Assembly: GCA_902496335.1 (NCBI GenBank)
Contig: CABVAO010000007.1
Location: 1-52,881 of the forward strand
Source: an uncultured Collinsella sp.
Lineage (GTDB): Bacteria > Actinomycetota > Coriobacteriia > Coriobacteriales > Coriobacteriaceae
Direction of reading: 5' to 3'
DNA: 52,881 nucleotides
Shown: piece after piece, positions 33,000 through 41,929 of the stretch
Layout of the letters: each line of letters opens with the position of its first letter
Numbering within the stretch: the stretch's first letter is position 1
Program-made: the position numbers and the translations under genes
The notes under the pieces: model-generated
Seen by the model: only the letters and a program-made list of their open reading frames with translations
Databases searched by the model: none
What the model was told of the DNA's origin: nothing

Positions 33000-35015
33000 A
33001 TGACCGAGGAGCTCAAGAAGCAGGGCGGCCTTGTCGATGCCGCCGCTGCGGACGCTGCCGAGGAAGCGGTCGAGCGGGCTGCCATGTCGACCGAGCTGGA
33101 TGACGCCGCCAAGGCTGCAGCCGAGCGCGAGGCTCGCCGCCAAGCGCTCTACGAGGAAAACGAGCGCGCCGAGGACGAGCGCGCCCGCGCCGAGGCAGAG
33201 CGTATGCGCGACGTGGACGACGAAGACGAGGACGAGACGCCTCGGGATACCTGGGCGACGGTGCGCCGCCTGTGGAGTGAGGCTGCCGGCGACCACTGGC
33301 GCTTCTATATCGTGTTCGCGAGCATTGTGTTCTATGTCATCTTTAACACTGCCGCGCCGGCATATAGCGCCCGCGTGATCGATGAGCTGTGGGGCCACAT
33401 TCAGGTAGCGTTTGTCAACAACGCCACCTTCAGCATCACCTGGGAGAACTGCGGCAGGACTATCTTCATCTACTTTTTGATTTGGACGGCCGCCGCTTCG
33501 TTCTACGCGCTCCAGAGCTTTTTGATGTCGAGCGTGGCCGAACGCCTCAATCTGCGCCTACGCAACCGCATCGCACAAAAGCTCAACCGTCTGCCGCTTG
33601 CCTACTTTGATGCACATCGCCCCGGCGAAGTGGTCAGCCGCGCGACCAACGACTTGGACAAGATGTCCGAGAGTATGCAGCGCGGATTGCTGCAGCTGCT
33701 GGTATCGATCGGTACCGTGACGGGTGCCATCATCATGATGTTCGTGTTTAGCGTGCCGCTCACGCTAGTCTTTTTGTTCTTTATGGCGTTGTCGCTGCTG
33801 GTGACCAAAGTGGTCTCGCGTCGCACGCATGATGTGACGGGCGAGCGTCAGGAGTGGGTGTCCAAGATTACGAGTGCGGTCGAGGAGGGCTACTCGGGCC
33901 GTCTGGTGATCCGCGCGTTTAACCGCGAGCGCCAGAGCTCCGCTGAGGTGCACGAGGCCTCGGGCGAGCTGGCGCGCGTGAGTACCAAGGCCGACTTCAT
34001 GATCAATGCCGTCGGCCCCGCGGTGCGCTTTATCGGCCGTTTGGCGCAGATCGTGATCGCGCTTGTGGGCTGCAGCATGCTGGTTGCCGGTCACATGACC
34101 GTCGGCGTGTTCCAGGCGTTCTTCCAGTTTATCTACGAGGCGTCCGAGCCCATGACGCAGTTGTCGTTTACCTTCAACTCGCTGCAGAGCGCGCTGGCGA
34201 GTGCAGAGCGCGTGTTCGACCTGCTCGATGAGCCCGAGATGGAGGCCGATCCGCTGCCGGACAAGGCCGCCAAGCTGCCGGGTTGCGTGGAGGGCCGCGT
34301 CTCCTTTGAGCATGTGCGCTTTGGTTATTCGCCCGACAAGCCGCTTATGCGCGACGTGTCGTTTACCGCCGAGCCGGGCCAGAAGATTGCCGTGGTGGGA
34401 ACCACGGGCGCAGGCAAGACGACGCTCATCAACCTGCTCATGCGCTTCTACGAGATTGACGGCGGGCGTATTACGCTCGACGGCGTGGATACGAGCCGCA
34501 TGGATCGCGGCGAGCTACGTCAGCAGTTTGGCATGGTGCTGCAAGACGCCTGGCTGTTCGATGGCACGATTGCCGAAAACATCGCCTACGGCTGTCCCGA
34601 GGCGACGCGCGACGAGATCGTGGCCGCCGCTCGTGCCGCGCAGGTCGACTTCTTTGTGCGCACCATGCCGCAGGGCTACGACACGCGCGTGGCCAACGAT
34701 GCCGAGAGCATCAGCCAGGGCCAGCGTCAGCTGCTGACCATCGCACGCGTGCTGCTCAACAACCCGGCGATTCTCATCCTGGACGAGGCGACCTCAAGCG
34801 TGGACACGCGCACCGAGCTTGCCATCGGTCGTGCCATGGACGCGCTCATGCGCGGCCGCACGAGCTTTGTGATCGCGCATCGCCTGTCGACGATCGTGGA
34901 TGCCGACCTGATCTTGGTCATGGATCACGGCAACATTATCGAGCAGGGCACGCATAAGGAGTTGCTGGCTGCCGAGGGAGCCTACGCCGACCTCTATCTG
35001 AGTCAGTTCGCATAA
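33000..35015 (+). CDS. Heterodimeric ABC exporter, catalytic-site subunit
   Basis: A 671-residue half-transporter, partner of the preceding gene, starting one base after its stop with AAGGGAGGTGAG as ribosome binding site. The first 80 or so residues form an Ala/Glu/Arg-rich charged extension that is probably a coiled coil and is not usual in the family. The ATPase has an intact Walker B Glu (LILDEATSSVD) and switch His (FVIAHRLST), but an altered signature (ISQGQRQLLTIAR). Together the two subunits give one working and one dead ATP site. Confidence 0.9.
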   Translation: MTEELKKQGGLVDAAAADAAEEAVERAAMSTELDDAAKAAAEREARRQALYEENERAEDERARAEAERMRDVDDEDEDETPRDTWATVRRLWSEAAGDHWRFYIVFASIVFYVIFNTAAPAYSARVIDELWGHIQVAFVNNATFSITWENCGRTIFIYFLIWTAAASFYALQSFLMSSVAERLNLRLRNRIAQKLNRLPLAYFDAHRPGEVVSRATNDLDKMSESMQRGLLQLLVSIGTVTGAIIMMFVFSVPLTLVFLFFMALSLLVTKVVSRRTHDVTGERQEWVSKITSAVEEGYSGRLVIRAFNRERQSSAEVHEASGELARVSTKADFMINAVGPAVRFIGRLAQIVIALVGCSMLVAGHMTVGVFQAFFQFIYEASEPMTQLSFTFNSLQSALASAERVFDLLDEPEMEADPLPDKAAKLPGCVEGRVSFEHVRFGYSPDKPLMRDVSFTAEPGQKIAVVGTTGAGKTTLINLLMRFYEIDGGRITLDGVDTSRMDRGELRQQFGMVLQDAWLFDGTIAENIAYGCPEATRDEIVAAARAAQVDFFVRTMPQGYDTRVANDAESISQGQRQLLTIARVLLNNPAILILDEATSSVDTRTELAIGRAMDALMRGRTSFVIAHRLSTIVDADLILVMDHGNIIEQGTHKELLAAEGAYADLYLSQFA

Positions 35016-35046
35016 TGTGACAAAGGGACGACCCCTTTGTCACATT
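35014..35046. repeat. Palindrome AATGTGACAAAGGG overlapping the exporter stop codon
   Basis: AATGTGACAAAGGG (35014-35027) pairs perfectly over 14 bases with 35033-35046. It shares the core GACAAAGGG...CCCTTTGTC with the hairpin at 10441-10471 in the PTS operon. Confidence 0.7.
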
Positions 35047-35052
35047 GGAAAT

Positions 35053-35092
35053 AAGGCGCGCCGGGGATGAATTCCCTGGCGCGCCTTTTGCG
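35053..35092. terminator. Terminator between the ABC exporter and cysE
   Basis: AAGGCGCGCC (35053-35062) pairs with GGCGCGCCTT (35078-35087), with GGG/CCC continuing inward, and is followed by TTG. It lies between convergent genes. Confidence 0.8.
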
Positions 35093-35126
35093 TCGATGCC
35101 GATGTTGTTTTGTGCCGCTTGCGTTC

Positions 35127-35831
35127 CTAGCGCTCGTCCACGAGCTTGGTGACGAGGGCCTTAAGCTCGGCCACCTCTTTCTCGAGCTCTTTGACGCGGC
35201 GGGCGTTCTCGGTGATGCCCTGGCGGTTGAGGGCGGACTGCTCGGCGGCGTCGTCGGGCATGTACTCGCGATGCTGCTTGGCGTCGAAGCTCTCCTCGAA
35301 CACGCGGCATCCGTTGCGCTTGATGATGCGTCCCGGCACGCCCACGACGGTGCAGTTGTCGGGTACGTCCTTGACGACGACCGAATTGCCGCCGATCTTG
35401 ACGTTGTTGCCGATGCGAATGTTGCCGAGCACCTTGGCGCCTGTGCCCACGGTGACGTTGTTGCCCAGGGTGGGGTGGCGCTTGCCGGTTTCGTTGCCGG
35501 TGCCGCCGAGCGTGACGCCCTGGTAGAGCACACAGTTGTCGCCCACAATGGTGGTCTCGCCGATGACGACGCCCATGGCGTGGTCGATAAAGAAATGCTT
35601 GCCGATCTGTGCGGCGGGATGAATCTCAACGCCGGTGATGTGGCGGGTGATTTGCGAGAGCACGCGGGCGAGCGAGCGATGGCCGTGCTCCCACAGCCAG
35701 TGCTCGGGCACGTGGTTCCACTTGGCGTGCAGGCCAGGATAGGAAAGGAAGATGACCAGACCGTTTTGCGCGGCGGGGTCCTGCGCTTGGACGGTCTTGA
35801 TGTCCTCGCGGATGGTATTGATAAAGCTCAC
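35127..35831 (-). CDS. cysE: Serine O-acetyltransferase
   Basis: A 234-residue enzyme that makes O-acetylserine, the precursor of cysteine. It has a helical N-terminal part and a left-handed beta-helix of hexapeptide repeats with the catalytic DHAMGVVIGETT and the CoA-binding GVTLGGTG and PTLGNNVTVG. A heptad-like C-terminal helix (VKELEKEVAELKALV) suggests oligomerisation. The GTG at 35831 is chosen because GGGAGGG precedes it; an ATG 27 bases upstream has no such site. No cysteine synthase gene is adjacent. Confidence 0.92.
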   Translation of the reverse strand: MSFINTIREDIKTVQAQDPAAQNGLVIFLSYPGLHAKWNHVPEHWLWEHGHRSLARVLSQITRHITGVEIHPAAQIGKHFFIDHAMGVVIGETTIVGDNCVLYQGVTLGGTGNETGKRHPTLGNNVTVGTGAKVLGNIRIGNNVKIGGNSVVVKDVPDNCTVVGVPGRIIKRNGCRVFEESFDAKQHREYMPDDAAEQSALNRQGITENARRVKELEKEVAELKALVTKLVDER

Positions 35832-36053
35832 CGGCCGCCCTCCCTTAGCCCATGGCAATGCGATTCAATAAAGTATAGCGATTCGCTAGGGATTAGGAAG
35901 GACAATCTTGGCAGCTTTGCACGACAGGTGTCAGTTATGCAAACTTGCTGGTAATGGAGTCATGCTTTTGTGGGGTTGCGCACGAGGGGGCGCCGCAACC
36001 GTATACTGGTCAACTTGGACGTATCCGCGCCCACAACTGAGAGGTTTTACTTC

Positions 36054-36701
36054 ATGGGTTTCATCAATTTTATTGCCGAGCTGCTCAAGGATCCGCGTAC
36101 CGCGATCGCCAGCTGGATTGCTGCCGGCCCGCTTATGGCCTATGGCTGCGTGTTCCTGATTATCTTTATCGAGACGGGCGTGGTGTTCTTCCCGTTCCTC
36201 CCCGGCGATTCGCTGCTGTTTGCTTCGGGCTTCTTTGCCCACAACGGTGGCTTTAACATTGTGGCGCTTCTGGCCACCGCATGGGCCGCTGCCATTTTGG
36301 GCGATCAGTGCAACTTTATGATCGGTCACTTCTTTGGCAAAAAGATCATCGCTTCGGGCAAGGTCAAGGCCATGACGCCCGAGCGCATCAAAAAGTCCGA
36401 GGACTTCTTGGACAAGTGGGGTCACCTGGCTATTTTCCTGGGCCGCTTCTTCCCGTTTATTCGCACCTTTGTGCCCTTTATCGCGGGCATGGGCGGCATG
36501 CACTGGCGCAACTTTGTCATCTACAACGTACTGGGTGGTATTACCTGGTCAACGCTCTTTACACTGCTGGGCTACTTCTTTGGTGGCATTCCCTTTGTGC
36601 AGGAGCACTTTGAGTTGCTGATTGTTGGCATCGTTGCTGTGTCGATCATTCCGACTGTGGTCGGTCTGGTTAAGGCTAAGCTGGGCAAAAAGAACGCGTA
36701 G
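36054..36701 (+). CDS. DedA-family membrane protein
   Basis: A 215-residue integral membrane protein of the DedA/VTT superfamily. The signature motifs are visible: FIETGVVFFPFLPGDSLLFA near the N-terminus and GRFFPFIRTFVPFIAGMGGM in the middle, including the conserved Arg and Gly residues. Members flip or recycle lipid carriers (undecaprenyl phosphate, phosphatidylethanolamine) and support envelope homeostasis. GAGAGG lies ten bases before the ATG. Terminator follows. Confidence 0.9.
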   Translation: MGFINFIAELLKDPRTAIASWIAAGPLMAYGCVFLIIFIETGVVFFPFLPGDSLLFASGFFAHNGGFNIVALLATAWAAAILGDQCNFMIGHFFGKKIIASGKVKAMTPERIKKSEDFLDKWGHLAIFLGRFFPFIRTFVPFIAGMGGMHWRNFVIYNVLGGITWSTLFTLLGYFFGGIPFVQEHFELLIVGIVAVSIIPTVVGLVKAKLGKKNA

Positions 36702-36730
36702 CTCGAGCCAGCGCGCAAACCGTGCAGTCA

Positions 36731-36763
36731 AGGCCCGTCACCGCTTGTGGTGGCGGGCCTCTT
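36731..36763 (+). terminator. Terminator after the DedA gene
   Basis: AGGCCCG-CACC pairs with GGTG-CGGGCCT around GCTTGT and is followed by CTTTG. Confidence 0.75.
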
Positions 36764-36806
36764 TGCTTCGGTCAAATGAAAATACTTTAGTTAGTTAAAG
36801 AAAAAC

Positions 36807-36836
36807 GTTTTATCCGACGCGCGTGCGGAGTACAAT
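36807..36836 (+). promoter_or_regulatory. Candidate promoter of ilvE
   Basis: TACAAT (36831-36836) is a good -10 box with a weak -35 (TTTTAT or similar around 36808). The leader to the ilvE start is about 145 bases and is open in the same frame, but I see no T-box core or branched-chain-rich leader peptide. Confidence 0.4.
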
Positions 36837-36989
36837 CTCGTGCATGCGAATCGACGTGCCATCGGCTTTGATGCCGTTCGCGTGTCCCGTCCGGCTCTAC
36901 GCTCCGGGCGTGCGACGTTGCGACGCGGTCGGCCTCGGTCCTTGCGTGCGGGTTCGCGAGTATGCAACTGTGTATGTAAGGAGCGACAT

Positions 36990-38042
36990 ATGACTGTCGA
37001 GAAGAAGGATATCGATTGGGGTAGCCTCGGCTTTGGCTACATGAAGACCGATTACAGCTACGAGGCTCATTGGAAGGATGGCGAGTGGGACGAGGGCGGC
37101 CTGACCACCGACCACACCCTGCATGTCTCCGAGTGCGGTGGCATCTTCCATTACTGTCAGGAGGTCTTTGAGGGCCTGAAGGCCTACACCGCCGAGGACG
37201 GCAGCATCGTCTGCTTCCGCCCCGACATGAACGCCGAGCGCATGTACAACTCTGCCCAGCGCCTCGAGATGCCCCCGTTCCCCAAGGACAAGTTCGTTGA
37301 GGCCGTCAAGCAGGTCGTTTCTGCCAACGCCGCGTGGGTTCCGCCCTTCGGCTCCGGCGCGACCCTGTACGTGCGTCCGTTTATGATCGGCTCCGGTGAC
37401 GTGATCGGCGTGGCTCCCGCTCCTGAGTACACGTTCCGCATTCTCGTGACCCCGGTCGGTCCGTACTTTAAGGGCGGCCTCAAGCCCGTCAAGCTGCGCG
37501 TTTCCGAGTATGACCGTGCTGCACCGCACGGCACCGGCAACATCAAGGCCGGCCTGAACTACGCCATGTCCCTTAAGCCCACGATGGAGGCCCATCGCGA
37601 GGGTTATGCCGAGAACCTGTATCTCGACTCCGAGTCCCGCACCTATGTCGAGGAGACCGGTGGCGCCAACGTGCTGTTCGTGAAAGAGGACGGCACCCTC
37701 GTCGTTCCTCAGTCGCACACCGACTCCATCCTGCCCTCTATCACCCGTCGTTCGCTCGTTCAGGTTGCTCAGGACCTGGGCATGACCGTTGACCAGCGTC
37801 CCGTCGAGTGGGCCGAGGTCAAGGCCGGCACCTTTGTGGAGTGCGGCCTGTGCGGCACCGCTGCCGTCATCTCCCCGGTGGGCGAGATCGACAACAAGGT
37901 CTATGGTGCCGACGAGACCGTGACCTTCCCGGCTGGCTACACCGAGATCGGTCCTGTGATGAAGAAGCTTCGCGAGACCCTGACTGGTATCCAGTCCGGT
38001 GCTGTCGAGGACAAGCACAACTGGGTTTACACCGTCGCGTAA
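36990..38042 (+). CDS. ilvE: Branched-chain amino-acid aminotransferase
   Basis: A 350-residue class IV PLP-dependent aminotransferase that performs the last step of leucine, isoleucine and valine synthesis and the first of their breakdown. The PLP-binding Lys is Lys186 in TGNIKAGLNYA. Other landmarks are FEGLKAY, RPFMIGSG, YVEETGGANV and ECGLCGTAAVISPVG. The length and the N-terminus (GFGYMKTDY) match the group that includes mitochondrial BCAT and many Gram-positive enzymes. TAAGGAG precedes the ATG at 36990. Confidence 0.94.
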   Translation: MTVEKKDIDWGSLGFGYMKTDYSYEAHWKDGEWDEGGLTTDHTLHVSECGGIFHYCQEVFEGLKAYTAEDGSIVCFRPDMNAERMYNSAQRLEMPPFPKDKFVEAVKQVVSANAAWVPPFGSGATLYVRPFMIGSGDVIGVAPAPEYTFRILVTPVGPYFKGGLKPVKLRVSEYDRAAPHGTGNIKAGLNYAMSLKPTMEAHREGYAENLYLDSESRTYVEETGGANVLFVKEDGTLVVPQSHTDSILPSITRRSLVQVAQDLGMTVDQRPVEWAEVKAGTFVECGLCGTAAVISPVGEIDNKVYGADETVTFPAGYTEIGPVMKKLRETLTGIQSGAVEDKHNWVYTVA

Positions 38043-38058
38043 GCTGTCTTACCTATCC

Positions 38059-38183
38059 GGGCAGAGAGCAAGTTCCCTCCCGGCGCGTCCTCGGACATGC
38101 AAGAAGCCCTCGCTGCGCACTTCGTGCGGCGAGGGCTTCTTGCGTCCTGCGGAGTGCGCCGGGAGGGAACTTGCTCTCTGCCC
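38059..38183. repeat. 125-base cruciform element after ilvE
   Basis: Outer arms of 28 bases (38059-38086 and 38156-38183, starting GGGCAGAGAGCAAGTTCCCT) are perfectly complementary. An inner perfect 15-base-pair stem (GCAAGAAGCCCTCGC, 38099-38113, with 38129-38143) carries a small CGCAC-TTC-GTGCG stem at its tip. The two spacers between outer and inner arms both begin GTCCT and are similar in direct, not inverted, orientation. The inner stem could terminate ilvE transcription. Confidence 0.8.
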
Positions 38184-38341
38184 TGCGGGTTCGGCGATGT
38201 CACAACGGGCAATGATTAATCTGAATAAAGATGGTGCGCGGTCTATTGGCCGCGCGTTGTGCGTGGATAAGAAAAGGGCCCAAGGTTTGTGCCTTGGACC
38301 CTAAAGGGTTGATGAACTGGCTTAAGACTCGGCCGTGATTG

Positions 38342-38893
38342 TTAGAACTTGACGGTCGGGGCCTGGCGGGCTGCTTCGGCGGCCTCGAAGCCCTGGCGCT
38401 CCTTAAACTGAAAGATGCCGGCAAAGATGACAGCCGGGAACGTCTGAATGGCGTTGTTGTAGCTGAGCACGCAATCGTTGTAGCTCTGGCGTGCGTAGCT
38501 AATCTTGTTCTCGGTATCCTCGAGCGATGCCTGCAGCTGCGTAAAGTTGGTGTTTGCCTTAAGATCGGGGTAGGCTTCGGCTACGGCGAAGAGCTGACGC
38601 AGCGCACCGGTCAGCACGTTGTCGGCTTCCATCTTGGCCTCGGGCGTGGTGGCCTTGACGGCGGTGTTACGCGCGCTGATCACGGCGGAGAGCGTCTCCT
38701 GCTCGTGCTTGGCGTAGCCCTTGACGGTCTCGACCAGGTTGGGGATCAGGTCGTTGCGGCGCTGCAGCTGCGTATCGATGTTCTGCCAGGCGTTATCAAT
38801 GCGGTTACGCTTGGTGACCATGTTGTTGTAGATGCCGGCGATGGCGCAGACAATCACAATGACAACAACGATGCCGATGATGACGGTAATCAT
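38342..38893 (-). CDS. LemA-family protein
   Basis: A 183-residue protein with one N-terminal membrane helix (MITVIIGIVVVIVIVCAIAG) and a helical-bundle domain. The family signature is clear: NAWQNIDTQLQRRNDLIPNL followed by VETVKGYAKHE, and later AYPDLKANTNF. LemA proteins are common but their role is unsettled; some partner with TPM-domain or protease proteins, none of which is adjacent here. GGAGA precedes the ATG at 38893. Confidence 0.9.
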   Translation of the reverse strand: MITVIIGIVVVIVIVCAIAGIYNNMVTKRNRIDNAWQNIDTQLQRRNDLIPNLVETVKGYAKHEQETLSAVISARNTAVKATTPEAKMEADNVLTGALRQLFAVAEAYPDLKANTNFTQLQASLEDTENKISYARQSYNDCVLSYNNAIQTFPAVIFAGIFQFKERQGFEAAEAARQAPTVKF

Positions 38894-39092
38894 GATGTCT
38901 CCGTTTCGAATGGCCGCGGCGGCATGCGCCAGCTGCCGTTGGTATAACGCTACTAGTATACCCGCAACGTTTTGCCGTGCCGAACTTTCCGGTAAGCGTT
39001 GTGTTTTCGTCGGGGTCGGCACCGGGGCAAAGCGCGCGAGGTACAGGTGTAAGATATGCGACAGATTGACGAGTGTTGTCTTTGCCCTGAGG

Positions 39093-39689
39093 ATGGCGAT
39101 ACCAGTGGACCTTCGCATCAAGAAAACCTACCGCGCCCTGTTCGATGCCTTTACCGAGCTTCTCGAGGAGCATCGTTTTGAGGACCTGACGGTTGCCATG
39201 CTGTGCGACCGCGCCATGATTCGCCGCACGACGTTCTACAAGCACTTTCGCGACAAGAACGATTACTTTGCCTTTTATATCGATGAGCTCATGTTGGGCT
39301 TGCCGCAAAAACAGCCCGATGAGGCCGGCGCGGTATCTGCCGAGGACGTGCGCGCGCTTCGGCACGCGATTTTGGACGATGCCATGGATTTGATTCTGAC
39401 GCACGAGCGGCTCATGGATAACATTTTGGCAAGCAGCATGTCGGGCATGTTGACCAACGTTATTTGCGACCGCATTGCCCGCTCCATCCGCGAGCGTGTG
39501 ATGAACGTGCTTGCCGAGGATGCCCTGGCCCCCGTGTCACTTGAGACGACGTCTGAGTTTGTCGCCGGCGGTATTATTCGACTTTTCACGATATGGTGGG
39601 AATCGGGCCACGATCTTGAGCGTCGACCTGAGATAGCCGACGTGGTCGATGCACTGTTTGAGCGGACCATGACACCGGTGCATCACTAG
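39093..39689 (+). CDS. TetR-family transcriptional regulator
   Basis: A 198-residue regulator with a TetR helix-turn-helix near the N-terminus (TVAMLCDRAMIRRTTFYKHF) preceded by the usual KKTYRALFDAFTELLEE helix. The C-terminal part resembles the TetR_C domain found in putative dihydroxyacetone-kinase regulators of Gram-positives. The ATG at 39093 is close behind GAGG; the GTG at 39105 (VDLRIKKTY) is an equally good start. It reads divergently from lemA. Its target is unknown. Confidence 0.82.
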   Translation: MAIPVDLRIKKTYRALFDAFTELLEEHRFEDLTVAMLCDRAMIRRTTFYKHFRDKNDYFAFYIDELMLGLPQKQPDEAGAVSAEDVRALRHAILDDAMDLILTHERLMDNILASSMSGMLTNVICDRIARSIRERVMNVLAEDALAPVSLETTSEFVAGGIIRLFTIWWESGHDLERRPEIADVVDALFERTMTPVHH

Positions 39690-39692
39690 GAG

Positions 39693-39782
39693 TGGCGGAG
39701 AGAGGGGGATTCGAACCCCCGGAACGCTCTCGCGCTCAACGGTTTTCAAGACCGCCGCATTCAACCGCTCTGCCATCTCTCC
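39693..39782 (-). tRNA. tRNA-Ser(UGA)
   Basis: On the minus strand the acceptor stem GGAGAGA pairs with TCTCTCC before G-CCA. The anticodon loop is CTTGAAA, giving anticodon UGA. The long variable arm typical of serine tRNAs is present (GAGCGC...GCGTTCC), and the T-arm reads GGGGGTTCGAATCCCCC. The 3' CCA is encoded. Total length is 90 bases. Confidence 0.95.
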
Positions 39783-39833
39783 GTGAGTCGTAATGATAGC
39801 ATCGTTTTGAATTTGCAACAGGGAAGGCGAACG

Positions 39834-41615
39834 ATGACGATTACCGAAATCGACGAGAAGTTCATGCGCGAGGCGCTGGCCGAGGCGCGAGCCGCCGCGG
39901 CGGTGGGCGAGGTGCCCATCGGAGCCGTAGTGGTGCGCGACGGCGAGATTGTCGCGAGGGCGCATAATCGACGCGAGCTCGATCAGGATCCTTCGGCGCA
40001 CGCAGAATTTGCGGCCCTGTGCGCTGCCGCTCGGTCGCTCGGTCGCTGGCGCCTTTCCGATTGCACGGTCTACGTGACGCTCGAGCCATGCTGCATGTGT
40101 GCGGGGCTTATGGTTAACGCGCGCGTGGGGCGCTGCGTGTATGGCGCGCGTGACGCCAAGGCGGGCGCGCTGGGATCCCTGTATGACCTCAATGCCGACT
40201 CGCGCCTGAATCATCGCTTTAACGTGACGGCTGGGGTCCTGGCGGATGAATGCCGCGAGCTGCTGAGTAGCTATTTTGGCGGTCTGCGCGGAGCGGGCGG
40301 CGCTGGTTGCGGTTGTGGGGCCGATCTTGACGCGCACACCGCTCACGCCGCAGCGCTTGCAGGTGCCGGTGAAGATGCTGGCACGGCGTTTGACTTTGGT
40401 CCTGCGTGCCGCCGGCCCCGCCGTGTGCTGTTGGCGATCGACTCCTTTAAGGGCAGCGTGTCGAGTGCGCAGGCGGAGGCGGCGGTTGCCGAAGGCGTGC
40501 GCCGTGTGTGGTCCGATGCCCAGGTGGCCGCGTTGCCGCTGGCAGATGGTGGCGAGGGGACGCTCGATGCCGTTGCCGCGTGCGACGGTGAGATTGTGAC
40601 CTGCGAGGTGGCAGGTCCCTTGGGCGATCGCGTGTCTGCCCAGATGCTGGTGGACGACGAGCGCGACTCGGCTGTAATTGAGATGGCCGAGGCGGCGGGT
40701 ATTGGGTATTCGAGTTGTACGGAGTCGGCGGCGTTGGCGGCTTCGACCTATGGCGTGGGCGAGCTTATGCTTCGCGCAGTTCGCACGGGCGCAAGGACAC
40801 TCTATATTGGTCTGGGCGGCAGTGCCACCAACGACGGTGGCGCCGGCATGCTGCAGGCGCTGGGCGCGCGCGTGGTCGATGATCAGGGATGCGATGTCGC
40901 CCCCGGTCTTGCCGGCCTTGAGCAGGTGGCGAGCGTTGATTTGGCGCCAGCGCTTCGGGCACTGAATGGCATGCGTGTCGTGGTGCTTTCGGATGTCGAG
41001 AATCCGCTCGTAGGGCGTCGCGGCGCACTGGCGGTGTTTGGCGGGCAGAAGGGCCTGCCGGCGGATGATGTCGAGGTGCTGCGCAGATACGACGGCTGGA
41101 TGGTCGGCTACGGTCGCCTGCTCGATGCGGCAATTTTCGAGGCGCGAGCCCAGGGGTTGTTGCGCACACCCGAGAACGCACGGACATTTGGCTCGGTGCT
41201 TGGCGTGCCCGGCGCGGGCGCTGCCGGTGGCTTGGGCGCGGCGTTGCTGGCGCTCGGCGCGGAGCTACGCTCGGGTGTGGAGACGGTGCTCGATCTCGTG
41301 GGGTTTGACGAGCACGTGCGCGATGTCGACCTGGTCATTACAGGCGAGGGCAATATGGATGAGCAATCCGCCGCCGGTAAGGCGCCGGTGGGCGTGGCGC
41401 GCCGTGCCAAGCGGTGTGGCAAACCGGTGATCGCTGTCGTGGGCGGTCGCGCTGACAACCTGGATGGGGTGTGTGAGCGGGGTATTGACTTGGTTTTGCC
41501 GATTTGCCGCAAACCCATGGACCTGGAGCAAGCGCTTAATCCGCAGGAAGCCACCACCAACCTTATCTGCGCTGGCGAAGCAGCCGCTCGATCCTACGAC
41601 CTTGGCCGTATCTAA
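39834..41615 (+). CDS. Fusion of tRNA adenosine deaminase (TadA) and glycerate kinase
   Basis: One uninterrupted 593-residue reading frame joins two enzymes. Residues 1 to about 150 are a TadA-type deaminase with the zinc/catalytic HAE (56-58) and PCCMC (85-89), which would make inosine at the tRNA-Arg wobble position. A linker of about 45 residues with many Gly, Ala, Cys and His follows. Residues from about 197 are a GarK/GlxK-type glycerate kinase: RRVLLAIDSFKGSVSS, ADGGEGTLDAVAA, GLGGSATNDGGAGM and ITGEGNMDEQSAAGKAPVG. GGGAAGG precedes the ATG at 39834. Both halves look complete, so the fusion is either real bifunctionality or a lost stop codon. Confidence 0.85.
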   Translation: MTITEIDEKFMREALAEARAAAAVGEVPIGAVVVRDGEIVARAHNRRELDQDPSAHAEFAALCAAARSLGRWRLSDCTVYVTLEPCCMCAGLMVNARVGRCVYGARDAKAGALGSLYDLNADSRLNHRFNVTAGVLADECRELLSSYFGGLRGAGGAGCGCGADLDAHTAHAAALAGAGEDAGTAFDFGPACRRPRRVLLAIDSFKGSVSSAQAEAAVAEGVRRVWSDAQVAALPLADGGEGTLDAVAACDGEIVTCEVAGPLGDRVSAQMLVDDERDSAVIEMAEAAGIGYSSCTESAALAASTYGVGELMLRAVRTGARTLYIGLGGSATNDGGAGMLQALGARVVDDQGCDVAPGLAGLEQVASVDLAPALRALNGMRVVVLSDVENPLVGRRGALAVFGGQKGLPADDVEVLRRYDGWMVGYGRLLDAAIFEARAQGLLRTPENARTFGSVLGVPGAGAAGGLGAALLALGAELRSGVETVLDLVGFDEHVRDVDLVITGEGNMDEQSAAGKAPVGVARRAKRCGKPVIAVVGGRADNLDGVCERGIDLVLPICRKPMDLEQALNPQEATTNLICAGEAAARSYDLGRI

Positions 41616-41630
41616 AACCTATCTCTTTAT

Positions 41631-41699
41631 AAGTTGCGGTGGATTAGTTCCTGTTTGGCGGCTCAGACAGCAAAAACAGGAACTATTCCACCGCAACTT
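41631..41699. repeat. Long inverted repeat after the TadA-glycerate kinase gene
   Basis: Arms of 26 bases (41631-41656, starting AAGTTGCGGTGGATTAGTTC, and 41674-41699) match at 25 of 26 positions around a 17-base loop. The right end resembles a piece at 13625-13645. It begins 15 bases after the stop codon. Confidence 0.8.
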
Positions 41700-41766
41700 C
41701 GAGAATGGCCATTCGAGGTTGGCTGCCCTGGGTCTTTGGTCGGACCGTTTGCCACGAAATGCGGCC

Positions 41767-41894
41767 ATCTACTACGTTAAACCGGCCACCCTCGACCATC
41801 CCGGAATTTGCAAAAACAAAACCGCAGGTAGAAAGCTTGCCGATTTTCGAAAAAGCCGGCTATGGTTGACCCTTGCGGCCTAAACGTAGTAGAT
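41767..41894. repeat. Inverted repeat ATCTACTACGTT
   Basis: ATCTACTACGTT (41767-41778) and AACGTAGTAGAT (41883-41894) are perfect complements about 104 bases apart. No coding potential is apparent between them. Confidence 0.6.
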
Positions 41895-41929
41895 AGGTCC
41901 TTTCTGTGGTGCGGCACCAAGCCGGTCAT

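Noticed and set aside
36840..36989. Leader peptide attenuator upstream of ilvE
   Set aside because: The in-frame stretch lacks a run of Leu/Ile/Val codons and a terminator/antiterminator pair, and it has no stop before the ilvE start.
39783..39833. GTG start at 39783 for the TadA-glycerate kinase gene
   Set aside because: It would begin directly at the tRNA-Ser end, without a ribosome binding site. The ATG at 39834 has GGGAAGG upstream and starts the TadA domain properly.
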